Shown: positions 1 to 8,372 of the stretch, piece after piece
Layout: each line of letters begins with the position of its first letter
Position numbering within the stretch: the first letter of the stretch is position 1
NCBI GenBank assembly: GCA_031267575.1
Contig: JAIRYN010000059.1
Coordinates: forward strand, 1 to 54,693
DNA from: Synergistaceae bacterium
GTDB lineage: Bacteria; Synergistota; Synergistia; Synergistales; Aminobacteriaceae
DNA length: 54,693 nucleotides
Reading direction: 5' to 3'
Notes under the pieces: generated by a model
What the model was told of the DNA's origin: nothing
Databases searched by the model: none
The model's input: only the letters and a program-made list of their open reading frames with translations
Made by a program: the position numbers and the translations under genes

Positions 1-342
1 GAAATGCAGCACTCCTTTTGCTTCGATGCCTTCTTTTCTCAACTCATAGAGATAGTGAGCGAGCTGCAATAGTGCGGACCTTTCCGCACGGCTGCTCTTT
101 TTTACTTCTGACACGATTAGCGCCCCGTCTTTGTCTTGAACGAAGTCGAATTTATTATCGCCAAAAGTGATTTGGTGTTTTTCGCGAGTAAAAGTATTCT
201 GGTCTATCAAGCGTCCGAGAGCAAGGTAGTCGTTATCCGGATTCGGAGCAACACTTCTGGACATTAGCCAAACCTGCCTCTGGCAAATAGAATGATACCA
301 AACTAAGGTACCGCCTATACGCGCTTTCTCAGAGAAAGGCAA
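1..342 (-). CDS. cas4: CRISPR-associated Cas4 exonuclease, partial (3' end outside window)
   Basis: Cas4 is a RecB-like Fe-S nuclease that helps trim prespacers for adaptation. Reading the minus strand gives a Cas4 N-terminus: GGTLVWYHSICQRQVWL, with the first Fe-S cysteine, then YLALGRLI, then the nuclease core KFDFVQDKDGALIVSEVKKS with the metal-binding Asp and Glu-x-Lys. The C-terminal cysteines lie beyond the left edge. No ATG fits. TTG at 342 has a GGGAAG Shine-Dalgarno at suitable spacing; GTG at 351 is the alternative. The frame is continuous with the cas3 stop codon at 370-372, with no other stop between, so the two genes are separated only by one TAG plus about 27 nt. It follows cas3 in the usual type I-B order, with cas1/cas2 expected further left. 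Confidence 0.85.
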   Translation of the reverse strand, partial: MPFSEKARIGGTLVWYHSICQRQVWLMSRSVAPNPDNDYLALGRLIDQNTFTREKHQITFGDNKFDFVQDKDGALIVSEVKKSSRAERSALLQLAHYLYELRKEGIEAKGVLHF

Positions 343-369
343 TCGAAACACTTCCCATTGTGACCATGA

Positions 370-2640
370 CTACTCGTCCTCTTGTGAAACCCTTGTGAGA
401 GGTTGAAAACCGGCAATAGAATGATAGATATAGATATGCTCTTCGCTTTCCCCAATCCCAGAGGGGCGGATTATACAGTAATCATCGCCGAAGAACTCCA
501 TTTTTTCACTGCCCTTCGTGACAAAATTACCAATTTTATCGCTCCATGCGGTCAAATATTTTTTTGAGACTTCTATAGCATGTTGCTGCAACTTGTTTTG
601 AAGTCTTTTGAAATCTTCACGATTCTGCAAAGACTTGTCCATATCTTTCAATTTATAGATCAACTCATCTAACGTTCCATCTCTATCCACGTAGACCGGC
701 ACGTCGTAATTATTTTCCTTAATCAGTGGAGTGTATTCTCCCCACTGGCCGCGTCTGATTTTTTCCCATATCTTATATGAATGAAGCCGCTCTAGAAGTT
801 TTTTGTAATAATCAGCAACGACGTTTTGGACATCTCCATCTCCAAAAGTGGATGTTTTGTCGAGAATTTCCTTGGTGAAGCGCAGAGGAACATCGTCGTA
901 CACCATACCGGCAAAAGATTTGGCGCCGCTTCCCTCTTTGTTGAAAAATTCAGCAATAAGGACCAATCCTTCGCCACGAAGCAAGCTGCGATTACACCTT
1001 CCCGCAACTTGGATGATGCTGTCGAGAGGCCCGAAATCCCTAAAAACCCAATCAAAATCAAGGTCAACCCCTGCTTCCACAACCTGAGTCGACACCAGAT
1101 AATGAAGTTCTCCGGCTTTCTGATATTGTTTGATTGTTTTGAGCGTTTTACGCCTATGCTGAGGCGACATCCATCGAGACAGCATATAGACCTTAGCGTC
1201 TTTCAATTCTTTCGTAAGGAGCTTAAAGACATCGAGCGCTGATTTTTTGGTATTCATGACAATAAGCCCGGACTTACCTGACAGGAGCCCATGTTCCCTC
1301 AACAAGCCAGGCAGATCAGAGACAGTGTATTTCCCCGGCAAAAATTGATATCTGTGGCGTTTAAAGGGAAACTTTATCGGTGGGGCGAGTTCTCGACGCC
1401 AGGCTTCGTTTATGATTGCGGGTTGAGTAGCCGTCATGAGAATGAACACCGTGTGCCATCTTTCGTGGATATATTTCAATGCCTTTCCAAACTCATGCCA
1501 AAGACGCGGGGCTATTCCTTGTGGTTCGTCCAGAATGACAACTGCTCTACTTAACCTATGAAAATCCATCGTTGCCGAGGCTTTGGGGTTGAAAATTGTT
1601 TCCCAAAGGCGCACCATAGTTGTAATGACAACTGGAGAGTTCCAATATCTAAACAAACGGCACATTCGTTTCCAATTATCGCCATTGTCCTGAATATTTT
1701 CGCCCTCATCTTCCGCCAGCATCAAACTGTGATCTTCTTGCACCACAGTATCGCCGAAAACGTGTTTGGCAAAGTCGGCGTTCTGCTCGACAATACTAAT
1801 GAAAGGCAGAGCATAAATTATTGTTTTGTAGTCCAATTTTTCAGCGATGACATGAGCGACGCTGAGTCCGATGTTGGTCTTTCCCGAACCCGTCGGCAAC
1901 GTCAGGGTGAATATTCCAGACGAGTCGATCTCATATGCGTTTTGTAGACAGGTCTCCGTAACTTTTGTGCGCCATGCGTCCATTTCGTTGCGTTGCGGAA
2001 AAGTCTGCTTTCTATATTTCGAGAAATCTTCGAAATGGACGCGCTCGACATTGATTGCGTCCATCCTGTCTCCAGCGACGAGTAGAGACAAAATTGTACG
2101 CAACTCGAACCAAATTTTCTGCATTTGCCCATCACTGGGGTCGATCTCATCAATAATATCCAAAAGTTTTTCCCAGCGGTCTTCTTCTATCTCGCTTGGC
2201 CATTTGGGTAGCAACGCATTCATCTCGTCGTGTATGTTATCCAGACATTTGTGCTTAGAAAACCAATAGGTAGCGATCTCCTCCCAGTTCTCGATATGGG
2301 AGTGATGACGGCGAACAGCCTCGGCACAGAGAAAGAGGCTGAAAAGATCAAGTTCTTCCCCACATGATAGTGTAAAATAGGCGGAGGGAGCGGAATGCTC
2401 CACTCTCGCCTTTCCGCCATTGAGCTTTTTTTGAAAATCTGGGTCAGCTTTGCCTAGGTCGTGTGTACAGGCGGCAAGAAACATTTGCTGTTCTAGTTCG
2501 ATCAATTCATGATGACGCAATAAATCTTGCGCAAATAACGCCGACTGAAGCAGATGATCGTATAATTTTTTCCCTTGGTGGCTCTCCAGATCACCACTCA
2601 GGGAACCATGCAACAAATTCGTCCATGCTTCGAGTGACAT
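370..2640 (-). CDS. cas3: CRISPR-associated helicase-nuclease Cas3 (HD + DExH)
   Basis: Cas3 is recruited by the Cascade R-loop, and nicks and degrades target DNA. The 756 aa carry an N-terminal HD nuclease (His29; H60-D61 in THDLGK), a Walker A LPTGSGKT near residue 248, a DExx box DEPQ near 371, TATQP near 403, and helicase motif VI in VAGRCNR near 549. All core motifs look intact, so an active enzyme is likely. ATG at 2640 is preceded by GAGG at 8 nt spacing, and the gene overlaps the end of cas5 by 50 nt, indicating translational coupling. It ends at a TAG directly followed in frame by cas4. The length and HD-helicase order are normal for type I-B. Confidence 0.95.
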   Translation of the reverse strand: MSLEAWTNLLHGSLSGDLESHQGKKLYDHLLQSALFAQDLLRHHELIELEQQMFLAACTHDLGKADPDFQKKLNGGKARVEHSAPSAYFTLSCGEELDLFSLFLCAEAVRRHHSHIENWEEIATYWFSKHKCLDNIHDEMNALLPKWPSEIEEDRWEKLLDIIDEIDPSDGQMQKIWFELRTILSLLVAGDRMDAINVERVHFEDFSKYRKQTFPQRNEMDAWRTKVTETCLQNAYEIDSSGIFTLTLPTGSGKTNIGLSVAHVIAEKLDYKTIIYALPFISIVEQNADFAKHVFGDTVVQEDHSLMLAEDEGENIQDNGDNWKRMCRLFRYWNSPVVITTMVRLWETIFNPKASATMDFHRLSRAVVILDEPQGIAPRLWHEFGKALKYIHERWHTVFILMTATQPAIINEAWRRELAPPIKFPFKRHRYQFLPGKYTVSDLPGLLREHGLLSGKSGLIVMNTKKSALDVFKLLTKELKDAKVYMLSRWMSPQHRRKTLKTIKQYQKAGELHYLVSTQVVEAGVDLDFDWVFRDFGPLDSIIQVAGRCNRSLLRGEGLVLIAEFFNKEGSGAKSFAGMVYDDVPLRFTKEILDKTSTFGDGDVQNVVADYYKKLLERLHSYKIWEKIRRGQWGEYTPLIKENNYDVPVYVDRDGTLDELIYKLKDMDKSLQNREDFKRLQNKLQQHAIEVSKKYLTAWSDKIGNFVTKGSEKMEFFGDDYCIIRPSGIGESEEHIYIYHSIAGFQPLTRVSQEDE

Positions 2641-3304
2641 TGACCGATCCTCGATTCTTCAGAATGAGTTTGTTATCGCCAATATCGGAGTACAAAACCG
2701 TTTTGCTTTCCAAAAACGCTCTATCTTCGCTAAGTTTGAAAGGCACGATTTCTTTGAATACTCGAGTCAACTTGGCGGCAAAATCCAATTGAACATCATC
2801 GCAAAACGGAAGTACCGTTCCGACGGAAATCACTTTTTCGGAAATCGGAAAATCTTCGAAATAACCTACGTAAGACACCTCGGCAAGAGCATAGGCAACT
2901 CCTAAATAGGGAGTATAGACAAAGGAGCTTTTTTCTAGTTTCTCGCGTAGACGTGATTCTATGCCGTTTTTTACGAAAATCCTATATTCGGGGTGAAACA
3001 CAAATTGGTGTTTTACCTGAATATGGGGTGACTTTTGAGGGTCTTTCGTATTCCAGAAATTGATTGCGGCCCTCAGCCATTGAACGGATTTTTTGATGGA
3101 TATCGCGACGCTCGTTCCAGAAAAAGCGCTCCAATAAGCGGCGTTAGAGGCGTTTTCCGAGGCATTGTTGTCCAGACCGACGATACTTCCAATCAATCCC
3201 GCTACAGCGGTCGGAGGAGGAAACGCGAACGACACCGAGGAAGTCGTGGTATACGGCTTTCTGAACATCGCAATGTCCGACGAACAATCAAAAACGACGG
3301 ACAT
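2591..3304 (-). CDS. cas5: CRISPR-associated protein Cas5 (type I-B)
   Basis: Cas5 is the RAMP-fold subunit that caps the 5' handle of crRNA in Cascade. The 237 aa begin with the typical Cas5 strand and a FAFPPPTAVAGLIGSIVGL segment, the family's glycine-rich signature after the first beta-strand. The rest is beta-rich without catalytic motifs, as expected for a non-nucleolytic Cas5 working beside a Cas6. It starts 6 nt after the cas7 stop and its end overlaps cas3 by 50 nt, so it is in one transcript with both. Assignment to the I-B (Cas5h/Cas5b) group is from context and similarity by eye. Confidence 0.88.
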   Translation of the reverse strand: MSVVFDCSSDIAMFRKPYTTTSSVSFAFPPPTAVAGLIGSIVGLDNNASENASNAAYWSAFSGTSVAISIKKSVQWLRAAINFWNTKDPQKSPHIQVKHQFVFHPEYRIFVKNGIESRLREKLEKSSFVYTPYLGVAYALAEVSYVGYFEDFPISEKVISVGTVLPFCDDVQLDFAAKLTRVFKEIVPFKLSEDRAFLESKTVLYSDIGDNKLILKNRGSVNVTRSMDEFVAWFPEW

Positions 3305-3310
3305 GAGTGT

Positions 3311-4297
3311 TCACCGCTCTTCCTTTTTCAGCCTTTCGCCGAGTTTTTGCTCCAGCAAATTGAGTTGAACAATGTTAAGATCAGAATCATGAACCAACCT
3401 AACTGCCTTGATTTCTGGATCGACACGATCGATGGATTTCAGCAGTTTCGATATATCGATCGACAATTCGTCACACGACCTCAGGCACTGTTCCTGATCA
3501 CTGGAGAGTTCCTCTCCATTTTTTCCACGGAGTGAAATTTTCTCGTCCAATGCCCCGATGATTCCGTCGAATTTTTCCCTGTAGTTGATTTCCATCAATA
3601 AACGCGGTTGGTGTCCGACTTTGCTGCGTGTTATGAGATTCGCCGTGCCCCGCCATATCGAATCGAACAAAAAATCCAGGTCCTCATCTGTGGCTCCGGT
3701 TGTGACAGAAGCGTATTGGTTTGCGATTGCGTAATCGGCGATCAACGCAAAGGGAACGATGTATTCGTTGCGAAAAGAACGCTGCTTTTTTTCATCTTGT
3801 TCATCTTGTTCATCTTTTGCTTTTTTTGCTTTTTTTGTCGCAAAAGCCGCCGTTCCTTGAATCATCATGACTTCAGCCCTATGGAGCGAACGCCCCCATT
3901 TGAACTGGACCGGTCCTGTCCACGCGAAAGCTTCTCCTTTACTCTTGCTCTTACCCTCTTTGTCATCTTTATCGTCTTTGCCCAGGGCGAAAGTGACACC
4001 AAAAAGTCTTGTATCCACACACCTGGCAAGAGCCTCTTTCCCGCTATCCACTCTAAATTTCGCTTTGAGTTCATTGACCCGCTTCTCTAATGTCTTGGTT
4101 TCGCCGTCAACGAACACATCCTTTCCTTCCCTGATCCACTGATCGCGAATCGTGCGTTTAACGCGAACGTCAGAAACGAGAATTCGACCGCTATCGTCGT
4201 CATATCTAGGATGGTTTGAGTTTAACGGATCGCCGTTGGGGTTTGCATCCTTCACACTATAAACAAACAGTATCTCTCTACGGTTCTCGAAAGCCAT
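3311..4297 (-). CDS. cas7: CRISPR-associated protein Cas7 (Csh2-like, type I-B)
   Basis: Cas7 forms the crRNA-binding backbone of Cascade. The protein, about 328 aa, begins MAFENRREILFVYSVKDANP followed by NGDPL, the hallmark start of the Csh2/Cas7 family. I chose ATG 4297, one base after the stop of the upstream small-subunit gene; the frame stays open upstream but the extra 35 residues are low-complexity and antisense-like. Lysine/aspartate-rich inserts (KDDKDDKEGKSKSKGE and KDEQDEQDEKK) sit where surface loops are expected, and the latter looks like a short in-frame tandem duplication. It lies between the cas11-like gene and cas5, tightly packed. Confidence 0.92.
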   Translation of the reverse strand: MAFENRREILFVYSVKDANPNGDPLNSNHPRYDDDSGRILVSDVRVKRTIRDQWIREGKDVFVDGETKTLEKRVNELKAKFRVDSGKEALARCVDTRLFGVTFALGKDDKDDKEGKSKSKGEAFAWTGPVQFKWGRSLHRAEVMMIQGTAAFATKKAKKAKDEQDEQDEKKQRSFRNEYIVPFALIADYAIANQYASVTTGATDEDLDFLFDSIWRGTANLITRSKVGHQPRLLMEINYREKFDGIIGALDEKISLRGKNGEELSSDQEQCLRSCDELSIDISKLLKSIDRVDPEIKAVRLVHDSDLNIVQLNLLEQKLGERLKKEER

Positions 4298-4298
4298 A

Positions 4299-4772
4299 TC
4301 AAATTTCCCCCTCGTTGCCAGGATTATTAGGAGTCTCCTGTTTATTGTCTTTTTTATTGTCTTTTTTTTCGAAAATTTTTCCAAAGAAATAATCGGAAGC
4401 ATTCAAAAACGCTACGGAAAAGGCGAAATTGCCATTTACGCCAAGTCCTGTCTCTCCGCCTCGGATAATCAATTCGCCGGACTTAGCGTAAAGAGACTCT
4501 ATCATCCCCGCATACCCTACTTTTGTTTCATGGAGCGTTGTTCTTATCAGTATCGGCGCTTTAGCCCAAAGAGCCATGAGGTTACGTTTCTGAAGTCGAC
4601 CGAAGCGAATCTGTTTGTATAAAGGAGCGGAATCGATAGGTTCTCCAGTGGCGATTTGACTTTTTGCCAATATTCCCAAGGTTATTCCCGCCAGAAATAT
4701 TCCCTTCCCTTCGTCGGTCTGAAGGTAAGGATCCTTGAAATCACTAAAAAAATCTATATTCATCGTATTCAC
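4299..4772 (-). CDS. Putative separate Cascade small subunit (Cas11-like; resembles the Cas8b/Csh1 C-terminal region)
   Basis: This 157-aa protein begins at an ATG overlapping the cas8b stop by 4 nt and ends one base before cas7. The helical segment GIFLAGITLGILAKSQ, then PLYKQIRFGRLQKRNLMALW, then a late NGNFAFSVAFLNASDYF resemble, by eye, the C-terminal region of Csh1/TM1802-type Cas8b proteins, which in other type I-B systems is also made as a separate Cas11 subunit by internal initiation. Here it is an independent frame. The charged tail FEKKDNKKDNKQE is a short tandem duplication. The role (filament belly subunit stabilising the R-loop) is inferred from family knowledge. An unrelated accessory protein is the alternative. 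Confidence 0.6.
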   Translation of the reverse strand: MNTMNIDFFSDFKDPYLQTDEGKGIFLAGITLGILAKSQIATGEPIDSAPLYKQIRFGRLQKRNLMALWAKAPILIRTTLHETKVGYAGMIESLYAKSGELIIRGGETGLGVNGNFAFSVAFLNASDYFFGKIFEKKDNKKDNKQETPNNPGNEGEI

Positions 4773-6436
4773 CCCTCATTGACACGGTAAAAAAAATCTG
4801 AAACACGTTGCAGTCTACTCATACTGAGCGCTCCATACTTCGCAACCCAATCACTGTCCGCAAATAATCCTTGCAACCGCGACGTGACAAGGCTTTTCAC
4901 GGTATATACGTCGATGTTGTCTCCTTTCAGGAGCCGGCCAACAATATCCAGCAAAAAATCTTTCATCACAAGCGTCTCGCCCTTATCTCTTTTGTCTTTT
5001 TTGTCACCCTCGTTTTTACCCGCAAGTGACGTGATCGCCATTGTGGTTGAGCTGATTGCCACCGCCAACGTGGAACGATTCGGACGCTCATGCCCCTCGT
5101 CTCCCAACGAATCTCCGACATCGGAGCGTTTTGTCGCTTGTACCGAATCTTTCCATAGTTCCTCAATACGCTTCAGTCTAGACGGCGGAACGTCCTCGAC
5201 CATAAGTAGCAACCGCTCCTGCGCCTGATTTTGCTCCCAAAAGACAAAATGGAAAACAATCTCGTCCTCTTGTTCCAAAACTTTCTCCGAAACAAAGGAT
5301 TCGTTTTTCAACCCTACCTGAAGAAAATTGACAACGTTTTTGGACGCCCTCTTCAGGTTGGCGTTATTCGACAGCAACTCGGGAATAAGATAAATTCTGA
5401 CGTTTCTGATGGACTGGGTGTCCAAAAATTTTCTGTCGATAACGCTACGCCCTTCGGAAAGCAACTTGTAACATTGGTCACACACAGGAAAAACTTTCGA
5501 CTTTGCCGCATCGGAATTATTCATGCCCGGCAAGAAACCTTTTTTGTCGAAAGTCGCGAAGGCAAAAACCTTATCAAGATTAAGTCCGCTCTCCGAATAA
5601 GAATGACAAATAGCACACTCGTGCGCCTTTGTTGCTTCATGTTTTTTTAACTTAGCGCCAGACTTTGCGGATTTCGATGTCGACTTGGCCAGTCGCGAAC
5701 GAAAATAGCCAAGGTAACTTTTAACTTCGACGGGATAAAGAAAATGATCTCCGTCGCATGGCGAAACGATAAGTAGGTAAGATGATTTACTCTCGCTCCA
5801 GAGAGAGGCCAGTTCATCCACTCGTTCAACGAGATCATCCATGATTTTATCCACAGCTCCATACGAAAAAATTGCCCTTTCCTCAAAATCCTTCAATGTA
5901 GATTTATAAAATTTATAAAACCGACTATTTTTATCGGAACGCCAATCACCTCCTTTCCCTAGCAGTTCTTTGCGCCCATCTTTCACGCCTCTACCCAGCT
6001 TATGCACTGGAGAAAAGTGCCATGTCGTATTATTGCCCGGGGGATCTCGGTATAAATATCGACGTTTCATTTTTCTGTCATCCAAGTCATCCGATGCCCC
6101 ACTCCAAAAATCGGCAAGCTCGATTTTTTTGACGCCTTGCACTTCCAAAGTCTCCGCCTGTGGATCCGTGACGTCGAGACAGACCCATATTTCTTTTCCT
6201 CGCAAATGCCCCTGCTGTTTTTTGTCGTCTTCCGCGCCTGGAGATGCCTCAATAATACCCATCGGCATTTCAAGGAATGAATCAATATCCGCAAATTCGC
6301 CATCGCCAGAATAACGCTCCAGCTCTAGCTGCCCCAATTCTTTCACCGCGTTTAAGAAGCCCAAGACATCACCCCCTTTCTTGAAATTTAAATCCCTTAA
6401 CAGGAATTGCATGATGCATCGATCCACACATAACAT
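4769..6436 (-). CDS. cas8b: CRISPR-associated large subunit Cas8b (Csh1/TM1802-like)
   Basis: This is the large Cascade subunit that recognises the PAM and recruits Cas3. The 555 aa are placed between cas6 and cas7 as in type I-B. A zinc-finger region is visible: CAIC near residue 275, then FATFDKKGF, and CDQC about 40 residues later, typical of TM1802-like proteins. It is short for the family because the C-terminal small-subunit part is a separate downstream gene, overlapping by ATGA. ATG 6436 has an AGGGG about 10 nt upstream; ATG 6412 is a possible internal alternative. The start region contains a perfect 12-bp palindrome (CCCCTTAAGGGG, 6447-6458) that overlaps the ribosome-binding site and could affect initiation. 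Confidence 0.85.
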   Translation of the reverse strand: MLCVDRCIMQFLLRDLNFKKGGDVLGFLNAVKELGQLELERYSGDGEFADIDSFLEMPMGIIEASPGAEDDKKQQGHLRGKEIWVCLDVTDPQAETLEVQGVKKIELADFWSGASDDLDDRKMKRRYLYRDPPGNNTTWHFSPVHKLGRGVKDGRKELLGKGGDWRSDKNSRFYKFYKSTLKDFEERAIFSYGAVDKIMDDLVERVDELASLWSESKSSYLLIVSPCDGDHFLYPVEVKSYLGYFRSRLAKSTSKSAKSGAKLKKHEATKAHECAICHSYSESGLNLDKVFAFATFDKKGFLPGMNNSDAAKSKVFPVCDQCYKLLSEGRSVIDRKFLDTQSIRNVRIYLIPELLSNNANLKRASKNVVNFLQVGLKNESFVSEKVLEQEDEIVFHFVFWEQNQAQERLLLMVEDVPPSRLKRIEELWKDSVQATKRSDVGDSLGDEGHERPNRSTLAVAISSTTMAITSLAGKNEGDKKDKRDKGETLVMKDFLLDIVGRLLKGDNIDVYTVKSLVTSRLQGLFADSDWVAKYGALSMSRLQRVSDFFYRVNEG

Positions 6437-6537
6437 AAATTTCCATCCCCTTAAGGGGAATTCTGATCTTTGATCGATGGTATAGATTTTATTATGCTAT
6501 GTATGAAAAATCAAGCGATTTGCTAAAACACGATTTG

Positions 6538-7293
6538 CTAAAATAATCTCACACATCCCCAGCCGCCACTATTTTTTGCTCCCAGCCCGCAATCGATGCC
6601 CATTTGCAGTAGGGGAATCGGGCCTTTCAACACAAATTCTCCCTCCCAGCCCTTGATGGGAAAGTTGCTTCTCTCGTCGAACTTGGCCACTTGCTCCTGA
6701 ACCCTCCCCACTGGTCTTATCTCTACCTTGCCCTCCGGCAGATGAGGTTCCTGCGCGCGGTGGAACGCGCGGAATTTTTTGACGAGGTTGTTGTGGATTG
6801 ATTCGGAGAAGTCGGGTGAGGAAGGGTGGAAGTAAACGGTATACTTTCTCCCATCGCCTCGTTGCATCTGCGTGTAGCACGTTATCGGAGAAAGCGTTTT
6901 CACGTGAAGCTCCTCCGACGTCACAGTGAGAGGAACCACCTCCACACCCTCGCATACAATCGAGGTATTGCCGATGCGCAGATCCTCATTCTTGAAAGCT
7001 CCGCCGACAAATCCATCCAGCGCGTTGGTGATAGGGGTCGAGACGACGAGACGTATCGGCAAGTCATACTCAATCTTTCCCTCGCGCGCTCTCGGTCGCG
7101 TCGCGGAAATCGGCCAGCTCATCGCGAAAAGCTTCATCGGTCTCCCGTCCACCCTGTAGCCCTCGTCGTGAAGAAATGCGGAGAACTCCGGTGGCAACAG
7201 CTTATACAGAAGGGCCTGAAAAAGATGCAGGTTGACGGCAGGAAGCCTTAAAACATTCGATTCCCGCGAATTGAATTGCAGAGTCAAATGCAC
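6538..7293 (-). CDS. cas6: CRISPR RNA endoribonuclease Cas6
   Basis: Cas6 cleaves pre-crRNA within the repeats. The protein, about 251 aa, shows the ferredoxin-like start (HLTLQF, then NLHLFQALLYKLL) and ends with the family's glycine-rich loop in DCGLGAKNSGGWGCVRLF, matching the GxGxxxxxGxG-type Cas6 signature. A histidine-rich middle (FHPSSPDF; KFRAFHRAQEPHLP) may hold the catalytic His, but I cannot assign it. I prefer GTG at 7293, since AGAGGTGAGG lies at proper spacing upstream; GTG 7302 would begin inside that ribosome-binding site. It is the first gene of the leftward cas operon, 101 bp before cas8b. Confidence 0.9.
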   Translation of the reverse strand: MHLTLQFNSRESNVLRLPAVNLHLFQALLYKLLPPEFSAFLHDEGYRVDGRPMKLFAMSWPISATRPRAREGKIEYDLPIRLVVSTPITNALDGFVGGAFKNEDLRIGNTSIVCEGVEVVPLTVTSEELHVKTLSPITCYTQMQRGDGRKYTVYFHPSSPDFSESIHNNLVKKFRAFHRAQEPHLPEGKVEIRPVGRVQEQVAKFDERSNFPIKGWEGEFVLKGPIPLLQMGIDCGLGAKNSGGWGCVRLF

Positions 7294-7302
7294 AATCCTC
7301 AC

Positions 7303-8027
7303 CTCTTTTAAAATTCTTGAGAGTTTAAAGTTTTCGTATAGTAAAGTTAGAGAAGAAAAGCCTCTGTATTGAAAGAATGTAATCGTTCAAACCCTATGCA
7401 CTCGGAATAGACGTCTAAATAATGCTAAGATGTCGCCAGTGTCCTTCGGGAAGTTTTTTTATCACGCGAGCTTTGCGCCCAACGGGTCGAAAATGCCCAA
7501 AAGTTTGCTTTCCTCCTTTTTTTGTTTATTCCCTTTTTTGTTTATTCCCTGCACCACGGCAATGTCGCTTTGGGTCACAAACGCCAAACACAATATGCTA
7601 TCAGAACGGGCGTCCCCACGGGAAACTATCCGTCGATCTAGAAATAGTAGTCAATCACCGCAGGGTCCGGTGGATAGACCATTGTTATTTCTTCTCGACT
7701 AAAGCGCTACGAAGATGATCCTATCGATAAGACCCACCTCTCTCCAGACTGATTTTAGCATGAATCAGCATCGTTGCAATTGAGCATAGAGGAACGCATG
7801 AGGAGGCGAAAACACTCTACCCATAAACATTAAAATTTGTCTATTCAGCTAATTACTGAATTATTGAGTCCATTAGTAGAGCAAACTTGTCGCTATGAGG
7901 ATTTTTATCAGAATAGACTCCGAATTCTTTCTGTTTTTTCTTTGCGGCCTACACGCGAGAATGGACGTGTAGCTTGGCATCCTACCATACTACATGTTAT
8001 AGTTTTTAATAGAGGAGGGAATGGGCG
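7303..8027. other. Intergenic stretch without a convincing gene
   Basis: This gap separates the divergent cas operon and the mini-ptb/peptidase pair. Frames up to about 98 codons exist but have no recognisable motif, overlap each other and look non-coding. There is an inverted repeat ATTCAG/CTGAAT near 7846-7864, a hairpin CTACACG/CGTGTAG (7949-7972), and T-rich patches. No CRISPR repeat array is present. Promoters for the two flanking operons should lie here, but no good -35/-10 pair was found. Confidence 0.5.
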
Positions 8028-8372
8028 ATGGAGTACAGAAACTTCGATGAACTGATAAGAAAGGCTCAGGATATTTCTCGGCGCCGGCACGGCATCGTGG
8101 CAAGGGCAGAGGATAAGTATGTTCTGGAGGCTATAAATCAGCACTGTAGAAATTTTGACGTGCTGATACTTCCCAATATGACGACAGGTAACCTGTTGGG
8201 TAAAAGTTTGACCATTAGCGCCCGATCACAAATGGCGGGTATTGTCGTCGGAGCCAGGATCCCCATCGTCGTAACCTCCCGTGCTTCCAGCGCCGAGGAA
8301 AAACTCAACTCCATCGCTCTCTCCGCGATAGCCGCGGAATCCACGTTGTCAGGAGGCGACAACCATGAATGA
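8028..8372 (+). CDS. Internally deleted phosphate butyryl/acetyltransferase-like small protein
   Basis: Full-length phosphate butyryltransferase (about 300 aa) makes acyl phosphate from acyl-CoA. Here 114 aa join the family's N-terminus (FDELIRKAQ; ARAEDKYVLEAINQ) directly to its C-terminus (LILPNMTTGNLLGKSL; GIVVGARIPIVVTSRASSAE; KLNSIALSAIAAE). About 190 residues from the middle, including most of the substrate pocket, are missing, with no frameshift. A good ribosome-binding site (GAGGAGGG) precedes the ATG and the stop overlaps the next start by 8 nt, so it is probably still expressed with the peptidase. It may be an in-frame remnant or a shortened protein with a new role. Confidence 0.7.
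   Translation: MEYRNFDELIRKAQDISRRRHGIVARAEDKYVLEAINQHCRNFDVLILPNMTTGNLLGKSLTISARSQMAGIVVGARIPIVVTSRASSAEEKLNSIALSAIAAESTLSGGDNHE

Noticed and set aside
7303-8027. Candidate genes of about 70-98 codons, and a CRISPR leader/array
   Set aside because: Frames overlap, lack motifs and ribosome-binding sites, and are not repeated; no repeat-spacer structure is present.
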